A stretch of DNA of 8,618 nt from Cyanobacteria bacterium UBA8803 (GCA_003505715.1 DNXU01000377.1:1-8618), one strand, 5' to 3'. Numbered from the stretch's first letter, positions 1 to 7,215 are shown. Made by a program: numbers and translations. The notes: generated from the letters alone by a model not told the origin.

Positions 1-21
1 TCCCTCATCCCTCATCCCTCC
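1..21. repeat. Heptamer tandem repeat TCCCTCA (STRR-type)
   Basis: Three contiguous 7-base units are visible: TCCCTCA, TCCCTCA and TCCCTCC. The array begins at the first base of the window, so it may extend further left. Heptameric tandem repeats in intergenic DNA are characteristic of filamentous cyanobacteria (STRR family). It lies about 160 bases upstream of ftsH and is probably not part of its core promoter. Confidence 0.75.
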
Positions 22-166
22 TTATTAGTTGCTCAGATCGTGAGAATTAAGTTAAATTTGATTAAGCAGCGGTAAATTTTTCTGTTGATTGCATGTTTTA
101 AGCTGGGTTTTGTGTTAGTCAAGAGGCTTCCCTAAATTAAAGCCAGCCTACAAGACCAATATATAT

Positions 167-171
167 AGAGG
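167..171 (+). promoter_or_regulatory. Ribosome binding site of ftsH
   Basis: AGAGG lies 9 bases upstream of the ATG at 181, a workable Shine-Dalgarno position. It supports this ATG as the true start, together with the match of the N-terminal residues to known FtsH2 proteins. No convincing -35/-10 pair stands out in the preceding 140 bases. Confidence 0.55.
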
Positions 172-180
172 CCAATAACA

Positions 181-2067
181 ATGAAACTTTCCTGGAGAAT
201 ACTACTACTTTGGACAGTACCTGCTCTAGTCATTGGGTTTTTTGTGTGGCAAGGAACCTTTTCTCCTGCGGCAGGTGAGCTGGGTAGGAACACGGCCAGC
301 ACTCGCATGACCTATGGTCGTTTTTTGGAATACCTGGATTCTGGCCGAGTAACTAGTGTAGACCTCTATGAGGGTGGTCAAACGGCAATTGTGCAAGCGG
401 TAGACCCAGAACTGGATAATCGCATCCAGCGGTTGCGAGTCGATTTGCCGCTCAATGCTCCGGAATTAATTGCCAAGCCCAGAGAAGCGGAGATCTCTTT
501 CGATTCTCACCCGGCGAGTAAGGATGGGGCAATTTGGGGAGTGATCGGAAATTTAGTGTTTCCAATACTCTTGATTGCTGGTCTGTTTTTCCTGTTTCGT
601 CGTTCGAGTAACATTACTGGCGGACCCGGTCAAGCAATGAACTTTGGTAAATCTCGCGCTCGGTTCCAGATGGAAGCCAAGACAGGGATTCTCTTCGACG
701 ATGTAGCTGGAATTGAAGAAGCTAAAGAAGAACTACAAGAAGTAGTTACCTTCCTCAAACAACCAGAACGCTTCACTGCTGTAGGGGCAAGAATTCCCAA
801 GGGCGTTCTCTTAGTTGGCCCTCCCGGTACTGGTAAGACCTTGTTGGCTAAAGCGATCGCTGGCGAAGCTGGAGTTCCCTTCTTCAGTATCTCTGGTAGT
901 GAATTCGTGGAAATGTTCGTCGGCGTTGGAGCTTCCCGCGTGCGCGACCTGTTCAAGAAGGCTAAGGAAAATGCGCCTTGTCTTATATTTATAGATGAAA
1001 TTGATGCGGTCGGACGGCAGCGTGGTGCAGGTATTGGCGGCGGGAACGACGAGCGAGAGCAAACTTTAAACCAGTTGCTGACGGAAATGGACGGGTTTGA
1101 AGGAAATACTGGTATTATCGTCATCGCTGCTACCAACCGCCCAGATGTTTTAGACGCCGCCTTATTGCGCCCCGGACGCTTTGACCGACAAGTGGTTGTC
1201 GATGCTCCTGATATCAAAGGACGCATCGGGATCTTAGAAGTCCACGCCCGTAACAAGAAACTCGCTCCGGAAATTTCTATAGAAGCGATCGCACGGCGGA
1301 CTCCTGGATTTACTGGTGCTGACTTAGCCAACCTACTCAACGAGGCTGCAATTTTAACAGCTCGCCGTCGTAAAGAAGCGATTACGATGCTGGAAATTAA
1401 TGATGCCATTGACCGAGTAGTGGCTGGTATGGAAGGCACCCCTCTAGTTGATAGTAAGAGCAAGCGATTAATTGCTTATCATGAAGTAGGTCACGCCATT
1501 GTTGGCACCCTGCTCAAAGACCACGACCCCGTGCAGAAAGTCACCCTAATTCCTCGCGGACAAGCTCAAGGTCTAACCTGGTTTACGCCCAACGAAGAGC
1601 AAGGCTTGGTGACGAGAGCTCAGCTCAAGGCCAGAATTACTGGTGCTTTGGGAGGCAGAGCCGCAGAGGAAGAAATTTTTGGGGATGCTGAAGTAACCAC
1701 TGGTGCTGGTGGGGATTTACAACAAGTCACTGGCATGGCGCGGCAAATGGTCACCCGCTTTGGCATGTCCGATTTGGGTCCCCTATCCCTGGAAAGCCAA
1801 GAGGGAGAAGTATTTCTGGGTGCTGGCTTAATGACAAGAGCGGAGTACTCAGAAGAAGTAGCTGCCCGCATTGACGAGCAAGTGCGCCAGATTATCGAGC
1901 ATTGCCATGACGATGCACGGCAGATTATTCGCGACAATCGTATGGTGATTGACCGCTTGGTGGATCTGTTGATCGACAAAGAAACGATTGAAGGTGAGGA
2001 GTTCCGGCAAATTGTGGCCGAGTATACCTACGTGCCTGAAAAAGAGCAGTACGTGCCTCAACTTTAA
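181..2067 (+). CDS. ftsH: ATP-dependent zinc metalloprotease FtsH (FtsH2 type, thylakoid)
   Basis: This is a membrane-bound AAA+ protease that unfolds and degrades membrane proteins. In cyanobacteria the FtsH2 type pairs with FtsH3 in the thylakoid and removes photodamaged D1 during photosystem II repair. The 628 residues match the family length. Visible elements in order are: N-terminal membrane segment about 7-23; lumenal FtsH-extracellular domain about 35-115; second membrane segment about 119-139; Walker A GPPGTGKT at 213-220; pore-loop FVG at 246-248; Walker B ending in D272-E273; second region of homology at about 318-336, with RPGRFDR; zinc motif HEVGH at 434-438; and likely third zinc ligand D512. 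The N-terminus (MKLSWR) and C-terminus (KEQYVPQL) resemble Synechocystis slr0228 (recalled, not searched), which is why I call it FtsH2 rather than FtsH1, 3 or 4. It is intact and carries two HIP1 sites. It is monocistronic here, convergent with the dynamin gene. I am sure of the family and fairly sure of the subtype. Confidence 0.97.
   Translation: MKLSWRILLLWTVPALVIGFFVWQGTFSPAAGELGRNTASTRMTYGRFLEYLDSGRVTSVDLYEGGQTAIVQAVDPELDNRIQRLRVDLPLNAPELIAKPREAEISFDSHPASKDGAIWGVIGNLVFPILLIAGLFFLFRRSSNITGGPGQAMNFGKSRARFQMEAKTGILFDDVAGIEEAKEELQEVVTFLKQPERFTAVGARIPKGVLLVGPPGTGKTLLAKAIAGEAGVPFFSISGSEFVEMFVGVGASRVRDLFKKAKENAPCLIFIDEIDAVGRQRGAGIGGGNDEREQTLNQLLTEMDGFEGNTGIIVIAATNRPDVLDAALLRPGRFDRQVVVDAPDIKGRIGILEVHARNKKLAPEISIEAIARRTPGFTGADLANLLNEAAILTARRRKEAITMLEINDAIDRVVAGMEGTPLVDSKSKRLIAYHEVGHAIVGTLLKDHDPVQKVTLIPRGQAQGLTWFTPNEEQGLVTRAQLKARITGALGGRAAEEEIFGDAEVTTGAGGDLQQVTGMARQMVTRFGMSDLGPLSLESQEGEVFLGAGLMTRAEYSEEVAARIDEQVRQIIEHCHDDARQIIRDNRMVIDRLVDLLIDKETIEGEEFRQIVAEYTYVPEKEQYVPQL
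853..860. repeat. HIP1 octamer GCGATCGC
   Basis: A perfect HIP1 palindrome lies inside ftsH and codes for part of the conserved KAIAGE stretch just after Walker A. HIP1 is strongly over-represented in many cyanobacterial genomes. Confidence 0.85.
1285..1292. repeat. HIP1 octamer GCGATCGC
   Basis: A second perfect HIP1 site in ftsH covers the EAIAR codons at residues 368-372. It supports a cyanobacterial origin of the gene. Confidence 0.85.
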
Positions 2068-2086
2068 TTGCCAAAGAAATAATTTT

Positions 2087-2119
2087 TAGTAGAGACGTTC
2101 CTCTGGAACGTCTCTATTA
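2087..2119. terminator. Hairpin between convergent ftsH and dynamin genes, palindromic repeat type
   Basis: Eleven-base arms AGAGACGTTCC (2091-2101) and GGAACGTCTCT (2105-2115) are perfect inverted copies around a 3-base loop. The outer bases extend the stem by a few more pairs. It starts about 20 bases after the ftsH stop and ends about 45 bases before the dynamin stop, where a shared terminator would be expected. The following T-rich stretch (TATTAGTTTTA) is only modest, so intrinsic termination is not certain. The AGAGACGTT palindrome is also a dispersed repeat type that I recall from other filamentous cyanobacteria. The element may be a small repeat doubling as a terminator. Confidence 0.65.
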
Positions 2120-2163
2120 GTTTTAGGCCAATTGCCAGTACGTTAGGAGAGTAGTTGAACCCC

Positions 2164-4524
2164 CTACTTCACCGCCTGTAAGGGCTTCCAACTATCTAGG
2201 GATTCTCGAATAGAAGTCAACTCACTTAGATACTCATTCAGTGCTAATTTCTGAACCTCAAGTTTTGCACGAATTTGATCAGCTTCAGCTTCCTTCGTCT
2301 CCCGATCTCTCAATAAGCCGTCAAGCTCATCTTGAAATCTTTTGATGTAGTCATTGATCTGTTTTTCTGCATTTTTAAAGTCGTCTTCAATCTGTCTTTT
2401 AATTACTCGCTGTAGAAGCTCTCGGCTTCCATCTGCCTGTCTGTCTATCTTCTGCTTGATCTCCTGTGCGGTCTGGCGTAAATCAACCTCATAAAAGGAA
2501 CGTTGCTCTTCAACCTCAACCTCTTTCTCATAGGTGATTCTAGATTGATAATGTTCTTCTTGTTCACAAAAACCGCGTGATACTCCCTCTTTTTTGGCTT
2601 CTTTTTTCTTCTTCTTTTTATATACCTCCTGTTGGAATTGAATTTGTGCATCGATTCCGGTAAATTCAAAACTCGGAAACTGAATTGGATTAACATTGAT
2701 ATCAACATTTAAAGCTTCACCAATATAGTTCGAGAGTTCATCAGATATCTTTTGAATCTCTGCTTGAATTTCCTGAACTAACTTTGTTCTGATTAATGTT
2801 CCGTCTCTTACAAGCTTATCTTGTGTATCTATCCACCAATTCTGAATATGGGGAGTACAAAAATCATTGATACTACGTCCAATCTCTTGAGCCTCTTTTT
2901 CAGAGTCTACCCTGATTTTATATAGATCAGTAATCTTAGACTGAGCCGATATAGGGCTATCAAAGGGTACTGGAGTAACTCGCCTTAAGACTTCTACTAG
3001 AGGACGTTGCACTCTCAAAGACAATGACAAACCACCGAAGACAGGAATAGAATTAGGTACAGTCATAGCCAGACTCACATCATCGCGGGGAATATCTGCT
3101 TGTGGGAGTAGTTCAACCCTCTCCTGAATATTAGCTTTCGTGGGTTTACCAGATCTAGACTGGACAAATTGCTCAATTTCATCTTGGATCTTCTGTTTAG
3201 CACCCTCAGCAAATCGGTTTATACCTTGGGTAAATCGACTAGTTAATATTTGTTCTTGTTCTTTTACAGACTTGTTTACATCTTCAACTCTTCCTTTTGC
3301 AGATTCAGCTCGGCTACGGTACTCTTCAACCTTTGTTTTGAGAGAATTTATTTCTATCTCCCAACCTTTAATCTGCAAGTTCAGAGAATCTTCAGTTGCC
3401 TTTGCTACCTTATCAAGTTTAGCCAAAACATCATTCAAAAGATTCCATCCAGAATTCTGAATAATGGTTTGAATGACTGTATTCTCAACAATAGGGATTT
3501 GGCTATCTTTCAGAGCTTGTGGTGCAATCTTTCGAGGTGCAGGCGTGATGAGGTCGCCCTCTTCATTTTCTTTGGCATACCTGGCGCTAAAAAACCTTTT
3601 GAAGTCCTTGAGCTGGCTATCTGCTGCTGTGCCTTGCTGGATTAGCTTCGCTAATAGTCCTTGCCATGCGCTTATAGGATAAACAATTGGCTCCGGAATT
3701 CCGAAACTAATCAAAGTATTCTTCAAGTCTCCAATCACATCTTCAATTTCGCGATCCTTCTCTGATTTGCGGTCAACTTTATTGAGGATAAAGTAAATTT
3801 TCCCAGTGTTCTCTGCCAGAAACTCTCGACGTTGCTCTATTAAATCTTGCAGCAACTCTGAATTAGTGTTGTCCTTAAACGAGGAGTAATCTAAAACAAA
3901 CAAAATTGCATTGCAGGTGCGTAGAGCTTCTAAGGCAGTCTGTTTCAGTACAACTGTGTTGAAGCCGACAGATTCCCATTCGTTCGGACCCGGTGTGTCA
4001 ACTAAGGTGAAGCCAGCCAGCGATGAGTATTTGCTTATTGCCTCAATGGAATGCCACAGTTCAAAGCGTGTAGTGTTGTCAGAGTTATTATTTTCCCGAA
4101 TCTGGTGGGTACGCTCAAGGAAATCTTGCCGAATCTTCCCAGAGTCACCCTCAGAAATTAGAATCGGCTGTCTTTGTCCCTGTCGATACTCCAAAAGTCT
4201 GGGTACTTGTCCAGCCTTCAAGAGGCGCACATCAGTACGGCAAACAGTACAGGCTTCTGATTCACTGGCTAAAATATCCGCACCAATCATGGCATTGAGG
4301 AAGGTACTCTTACCTGCCTTCATTGCAGCAATGACGGCAACTTGATACTTTTGCTCTTGCAAAGCCTCTAGAGCTTTGTTGAGTTCATCTTCAATACCGT
4401 GCAATCCCTCGCTATTATTTCCCTCACTGCGACGCCCCTCTTCAATCTCTTGAAGGTACTGCAAAAGTCGTGTACCAGTGCTATGGATGCTTTCGTATGT
4501 TGCTTGGAACTGCTCAGAAGACAT
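2164..4524 (-). CDS. Bacterial dynamin-like GTPase
   Basis: This is a large GTPase of the dynamin superfamily (Dynamin_N), whose members bind and remodel membranes through GTP-driven self-assembly. The 786 residues show a short helical N-terminal region (1-58) and then the G domain. G1 is [A/G]xxxxGKST at 66-74, with Ala replacing the first Gly. G2 is probably T93 in ACTVCRTD. G3 is DTPG at 176-179, G4 is NKVD at 248-251, and G5 is possibly SAW at 285-287. From about 355 the protein is mostly helical, with likely coiled coils at about 365-455 and 680-775. A moderately hydrophobic, Gly/Pro-containing stretch at 483-512 and a run of six lysines at 636-641 are candidate membrane contacts. I see no clear transmembrane helix. 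Cysteines are at 92, 95, 204, 556 and 653. The ATG at 4524 has AAAGG 10 bases upstream. The gene looks more AT-rich than ftsH and has no HIP1 site. The GTPase call is secure. Cellular role, membrane target and relation to Synechocystis SynDLP are not established. Confidence 0.93.
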   Translation of the reverse strand: MSSEQFQATYESIHSTGTRLLQYLQEIEEGRRSEGNNSEGLHGIEDELNKALEALQEQKYQVAVIAAMKAGKSTFLNAMIGADILASESEACTVCRTDVRLLKAGQVPRLLEYRQGQRQPILISEGDSGKIRQDFLERTHQIRENNNSDNTTRFELWHSIEAISKYSSLAGFTLVDTPGPNEWESVGFNTVVLKQTALEALRTCNAILFVLDYSSFKDNTNSELLQDLIEQRREFLAENTGKIYFILNKVDRKSEKDREIEDVIGDLKNTLISFGIPEPIVYPISAWQGLLAKLIQQGTAADSQLKDFKRFFSARYAKENEEGDLITPAPRKIAPQALKDSQIPIVENTVIQTIIQNSGWNLLNDVLAKLDKVAKATEDSLNLQIKGWEIEINSLKTKVEEYRSRAESAKGRVEDVNKSVKEQEQILTSRFTQGINRFAEGAKQKIQDEIEQFVQSRSGKPTKANIQERVELLPQADIPRDDVSLAMTVPNSIPVFGGLSLSLRVQRPLVEVLRRVTPVPFDSPISAQSKITDLYKIRVDSEKEAQEIGRSINDFCTPHIQNWWIDTQDKLVRDGTLIRTKLVQEIQAEIQKISDELSNYIGEALNVDINVNPIQFPSFEFTGIDAQIQFQQEVYKKKKKKEAKKEGVSRGFCEQEEHYQSRITYEKEVEVEEQRSFYEVDLRQTAQEIKQKIDRQADGSRELLQRVIKRQIEDDFKNAEKQINDYIKRFQDELDGLLRDRETKEAEADQIRAKLEVQKLALNEYLSELTSIRESLDSWKPLQAVK

Positions 4525-4534
4525 TCTGTAATGA

Positions 4535-4539
4535 CCTTT
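4535..4539 (-). promoter_or_regulatory. Ribosome binding site of the dynamin-like gene
   Basis: On the minus strand AAAGG lies 10 bases before the ATG at 4524. This supports that start, and no better-placed in-frame start lies just inside. Confidence 0.5.
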
Positions 4540-4613
4540 CAGGAAATTAGCTAAATCAGCAACAGCTTAGCCGAACAAAACAAACAATGAAAAGGGTGAT
4601 TCCGCTGATAAGC

Positions 4614-4636
4614 GATAGGACTTACGCAACTGGCAC
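4614..4636. mobile_element. Possible remnant end of an insertion element or MITE
   Basis: The string TAGGACTTACGCAAC (4616-4630) matches what I recall as a common terminal sequence of cyanobacterial insertion elements and MITEs. No partner inverted end (TTGCGTAAGTCC) and no transposase occur in the window, so at most this is a solo or decayed end. The identification rests on memory, without a database search. Confidence 0.3.
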
Positions 4637-4749
4637 ATAGTCACAGAAAATTTGACCGCCAAATAGAACAAACGACCGCTCTTTTTTACCACGTTTATCT
4701 GTAAACCAAGAGCTGGAAGAAGACTGATGAAACTAAAAAAGTATGGAGG

Positions 4750-4783
4750 AAGGGGGAGGTATACCTCGTCCTTCGTCCCCCTT
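4750..4783. repeat. G-run/C-run inverted repeat containing a 12-base palindrome
   Basis: The 8-base arms at 4750-4757 (AAGGGGGA) and 4776-4783 (TCCCCCTT) are perfect inverted copies. Overlapping the left arm is the perfect palindrome GAGGTATACCTC (4756-4767). The two pairings compete, giving two alternative folds. The element lies about 230-260 bases upstream of the dynamin start and about 200 bases past the hpt stop. It could be an operator, a transcript end or a repeat remnant. Confidence 0.5.
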
Positions 4784-4787
4784 TGCG

Positions 4788-4811
4788 GTGATTATCATTA
4801 TCGATAATCAC
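4788..4811. promoter_or_regulatory. AT-rich inverted repeat resembling a Fur-family operator
   Basis: The arms GTGATTATC (4788-4796) and GATAATCAC (4803-4811) are perfect inverted copies around a 6-base spacer. On the minus strand bases 4802-4789 read GATAATGATAATCA, identical to the first 14 bases of the classical 19-base Fur consensus; the last five do not match. The distance to the dynamin ATG is about 264 bases, which is long unless the leader is long. A Fur or Zur site is plausible but unproven, and a plain hairpin is the alternative. Confidence 0.35.
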
Positions 4812-4981
4812 GACTGTCCCCAAGTTCATTCTCAATAAGCCTGTCAATAAGCTGATATCTTTTCATAGGTCGATGGCATAGAAAGCTGATTTCATCGAGC
4901 TTTCAGCTTGCTTGTCACCCCTTCAGCTGCCTGCTCCCTTCTGCCTTTTGCTATATCAGTCTGAATTTTAAATTTTAAAGC

Positions 4982-5944
4982 TCAAGCTACTAAACAAGCT
5001 GCTGGGAAAATTAGATATTCCAGGAAAAAGAGTTTCCAAATAAATTGATAGAAACTGGCGATCGCCAGTTTATCTTGTAAGTCCACGCTTTGAGAGCGCC
5101 ACCACAGGAGAATTAATGCGGCTAAATGGGTAATGACTGTGAAAAGGGGGTTGAGGTTGGGAATTAATATTAGGCCACCTAGAATCATGCCGAGATAGCA
5201 AAAGGTGATCACCCAGCGAGCTAGATTAAACACAGCTTGTTGGCCGAGTTTAAGGGTGAAGGTGGTGATGTTATATTTCCTGTCGCCTTCGATATCCGGG
5301 ACATCTTTGAAAATCGCAATCGCAACGGTAAACACCAAAACAAATAAAGTGAGCGCCCACACGACAGGTGTAGGTGCCATTGCTTTGCCCCCTTGCAGCA
5401 CCCAGCTAAAGTGTAAAAACAATCCTAAATTAACAATTGCTCCGCGCACGGAGAAAATACAGAGTGCTGCCCAAAAAGGGAACCGCTTTAAGCGTATCGG
5501 TGGCAGGGAATAGGCAGTGCCAATGGTTAAACTTAGACCGATGGTTAACCATAACCATCCGCCTGATAAGCAGGCTAACAGTACTGCTAAAAGACCAGTA
5601 AAGGTAACAATGACTTGGGCTTGCCGTCGGGAAAATTCACCAGCAGCGATGGGGAGATGAGGTTTATTAATCCGATCGATTTCTACATCTTCCAGTTGAT
5701 TGAGTCCCACGATGTAGACATTGCCACACAAGCAAGCTACCCAACTTACAAGCAGGTATCCTAAACTGGCTAGGGTGATAGGCGTGCCTGTGGTGGCAAC
5801 AGCGATCGGATACAGAGCTAAAACGCTCAAGCTGGTGCCAATAATGGTATGAGGGCGTGAAAATTTCCACAAGGCATGGAACCAGTCAGTTGGTTGTTCC
5901 AACAGGTTGATTGGGGAATCGGTGGGTGAAGAAATCTGACTCAT
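4982..5944 (-). CDS. Homogentisate phytyltransferase (UbiA family, tocopherol synthesis)
   Basis: This integral membrane prenyltransferase joins homogentisate to phytyl diphosphate with loss of CO2, giving 2-methyl-6-phytylbenzoquinol, the committed step to tocopherol (vitamin E). Numbered from the Met at 5944 (320 residues), the first Asp-rich motif N82xxxD86xxxD90 lies in GLNQLEDVEIDRINKP. The second, KDVPDIEGD, is at 213-221. Both bind Mg-diphosphate, and the KDVPDxEGD form is typical of homogentisate prenyltransferases. About eight hydrophobic helices are visible. SRPHTIIGT near the N-terminus and SFYQFIWKLFFLEYL near the C-terminus match Synechocystis slr1736 as recalled (308 residues). 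An in-frame ATG 12 bases further upstream (5956) lies inside a heptamer repeat, so I prefer 5944. Neither start has a Shine-Dalgarno site. A 20-base palindrome around a HIP1 site lies near the 3' end. A solanesyltransferase-type substrate is possible but less likely. Confidence 0.93.
   Translation of the reverse strand: MSQISSPTDSPINLLEQPTDWFHALWKFSRPHTIIGTSLSVLALYPIAVATTGTPITLASLGYLLVSWVACLCGNVYIVGLNQLEDVEIDRINKPHLPIAAGEFSRRQAQVIVTFTGLLAVLLACLSGGWLWLTIGLSLTIGTAYSLPPIRLKRFPFWAALCIFSVRGAIVNLGLFLHFSWVLQGGKAMAPTPVVWALTLFVLVFTVAIAIFKDVPDIEGDRKYNITTFTLKLGQQAVFNLARWVITFCYLGMILGGLILIPNLNPLFTVITHLAALILLWWRSQSVDLQDKLAIASFYQFIWKLFFLEYLIFPAACLVA
5052..5071. repeat. 20-base perfect palindrome centred on a HIP1 site
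   Basis: The half-sites AAACTGGCGA (5052-5061) and TCGCCAGTTT (5062-5071) are perfect complements. GCGATCGC sits at 5058-5065. The palindrome lies within hpt and encodes the KLAIASF stretch. Extending a HIP1 core by six further symmetric bases on each side is more than HIP1 itself requires. Confidence 0.85.
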
Positions 5945-5948
5945 TGTA

Positions 5949-6010
5949 TTGTTCATAGTTCATTGTTCATGGTTCACAGCTTTTAGGCAATGAACCATGA
6001 ACTTGAACAA
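5949..6010. repeat. Heptamer repeat in inverted arrangement at the hpt start
   Basis: Four consecutive 7-base units of pattern TNGTTCA occupy 5949-5976. After a 14-base spacer, inverted copies follow at 5991-6010 (TGAACCA, TGAACTT, TGAACAA, the last two overlapping by one base). The 12-base arms 5965-5976 and 5991-6002 are perfect inverted copies and could fold into a hairpin in the hpt leader. The repeat covers the upstream hpt ATG (5954-5956) but stops short of the ATG at 5942-5944. Confidence 0.75.
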
Positions 6011-6100
6011 TTAACCCTGTGTATGTGTGGCATTGATAAGATTAACGACCTCACACTCCTCTTATTTTGATGAAATAGTTATTCTTCATATCAAAGATTT

Positions 6101-6127
6101 AGCTCGCTCCAAAGCAAGAGGCGAGTT
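6101..6127 (-). terminator. Possible hairpin terminator after hemC
   Basis: On the minus strand, about 30 bases past the hemC stop, the transcript can pair ACTCGC with GCGAGCT, plus two further pairs past a one-base bulge, around a loop of about 8 bases. No clear U tract follows, so intrinsic termination is doubtful. The structure could also be a processed 3' end or part of the leader of hpt. Confidence 0.3.
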
Positions 6128-6155
6128 AGGGGAGGAAGTGCGTCAGCGTGGTATA

Positions 6156-7124
6156 TTAATTTCTCTCAATCTGAGCAAAGATTTCTGCCAAAATCTCCTG
6201 CGCTCCCTGTTGGCGCAGGCGCTGGGCGAGTTCAATGCCTAGTTGTTCGGCATCACTAGCCTTACCAGCGATCATATCTTTCACTAACCTCTGGCCATCT
6301 ACACTAGCAACGATGCCCGTTAAAGTGAGGGTATCCCCTTCTAAGTGAGTATTCACTCCAATCGGCACCTGGCAGCCACCTTCTAATTCCCGTAAAAATG
6401 ACCGTTCGGCATAACAGCGTTGAGCAGTTGGAGTATGTTCGAGTGCTTTCAACAATTCTAAGACTTCGGTATCGTCAGCACGGCATTCAATACCCAAGGC
6501 ACCTTGTCCGACGGCATGAAGCGACAGATCTGGCGGTATGACTTGATGGATACGATCGCCCATGCCTAGTCGCTGCAACCCAGCTACGGCTAAAATCAGA
6601 GCGTCGTATTCCCCACCATCTAATTTTGCCAGTCGGGTGTTGAGGTTGCCTCGAATATCTTTAAAGGTGAAGTGGGGGAAGTGATGGCGCAGTTGAGCCA
6701 AACGTCGCAGTGAAGATGTCCCAATTATTGCCCCTTCCGGCAAGGTGTTCAGTTGTTTATCCCGGTGCTTTTCATGGATGACTAGGGCATCAGCAGGGTT
6801 TTCCCGTTCGGTAACACACCCTAAAACCAAGCCTTCTGGTAATCGAGTAGGCAAATCTTTTAGGGAATGCACCGCGAAGTCAATCTCGTTGTTGAGCATC
6901 CCCAGTTCCAGTTCCTTGGTAAATAGCCCCTTATCCCCAATCTTGGATAAAGCCACATCCAGGATTTTGTCTCCCTGGGTACTCATTGTCTGAACTTCAA
7001 ACTGTCGATCGGGGTAGTGTTTTTGCAGTTGCTCCTGTACCCAGTAGGTTTGAATCAGAGCGAGCTGGCTTTTGCGGGAACCAATACGAATTGTGCGGGC
7101 AGGACTGATAACAGTAGAGGACAT
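6156..7124 (-). CDS. hemC: Porphobilinogen deaminase (hydroxymethylbilane synthase)
   Basis: This soluble enzyme polymerises four porphobilinogen units into hydroxymethylbilane, on the common route to heme, chlorophyll and phycobilins. At 322 residues it has the usual length. Conserved elements are visible throughout: [11 protein letters not shown] near residues 13-23 (R17 matches E. coli R11); HSLKDLP at 86-92, with K89 and the catalytic D90 (E. coli D84); GTSSLRR at 135-141 and [10 protein letters not shown] at 156-165, with substrate-binding arginines; [10 protein letters not shown] at 207-215; and [10 protein letters not shown] with C251, which carries the dipyrromethane cofactor (E. coli C242). 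All key residues are present. The ATG at 7124 gives the normal N-terminus, although no purine-rich Shine-Dalgarno site precedes it. It is flanked on the same strand by hpt (about 210 bases downstream) and the 137-residue gene (242 bases upstream), so it is probably transcribed on its own. Confidence 0.97.
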   Translation of the reverse strand: MSSTVISPARTIRIGSRKSQLALIQTYWVQEQLQKHYPDRQFEVQTMSTQGDKILDVALSKIGDKGLFTKELELGMLNNEIDFAVHSLKDLPTRLPEGLVLGCVTERENPADALVIHEKHRDKQLNTLPEGAIIGTSSLRRLAQLRHHFPHFTFKDIRGNLNTRLAKLDGGEYDALILAVAGLQRLGMGDRIHQVIPPDLSLHAVGQGALGIECRADDTEVLELLKALEHTPTAQRCYAERSFLRELEGGCQVPIGVNTHLEGDTLTLTGIVASVDGQRLVKDMIAGKASDAEQLGIELAQRLRQQGAQEILAEIFAQIERN

Positions 7125-7215
7125 AGAGGGATCGCGTCAAATGATCGGATAGAGTCACCCAATCTAGACTAGCGCAGTATGGGACTTCTATCTGGAAAAT
7201 AGGGAAAGGGATTAC

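Larger units (their letters stand above)
4525..4981. other. 457-base intergenic region upstream of the dynamin gene
   Basis: I see no credible gene here. The region separates the hpt 3' end from the dynamin start, both on the minus strand, and should hold the dynamin promoter. Its contents are: a possible insertion-element end (4614-4636); a palindrome inside a G-run/C-run stem (4750-4783); an AT-rich inverted repeat resembling a Fur-family box (4788-4811); a 9-base direct repeat TCAATAAGC at 4832-4840 and 4844-4852; and overlapping alternative short stems at 4881-4909. A pyrimidine-rich stretch with loose 7-base periodicity lies at about 4918-4952. No convincing -35/-10 pair could be chosen. 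Confidence 0.6.

Noticed and set aside
630..1463. 277-codon open frame on the minus strand inside ftsH
   Set aside because: It is fully antisense to the conserved AAA+ domain, Ser/Arg-rich in composition, and without recognisable motifs. It is a shadow frame of a clear gene.
1620..1979. 119-codon minus-strand frame in the ftsH protease domain
   Set aside because: It is antisense to conserved protease sequence, low in complexity, and has no ribosome site. It is a shadow.
2580..2640. A-rich lysine codons in the dynamin gene as a programmed frameshift site
   Set aside because: The minus strand has A runs, but the A AAA AAG heptamer is not in the required register. The zero frame continues intact for about 150 more codons of coiled-coil sequence.
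3911..4345. 144-codon plus-strand frame opposite the dynamin G domain
   Set aside because: It overlaps P-loop and G3 coding sequence on the other strand and shows no domain features of its own.
6027..6242. 71-codon plus-strand frame across the hemC 3' end
   Set aside because: It partly overlaps hemC antisense, begins in noncoding sequence without a Shine-Dalgarno site, and has no recognisable features.
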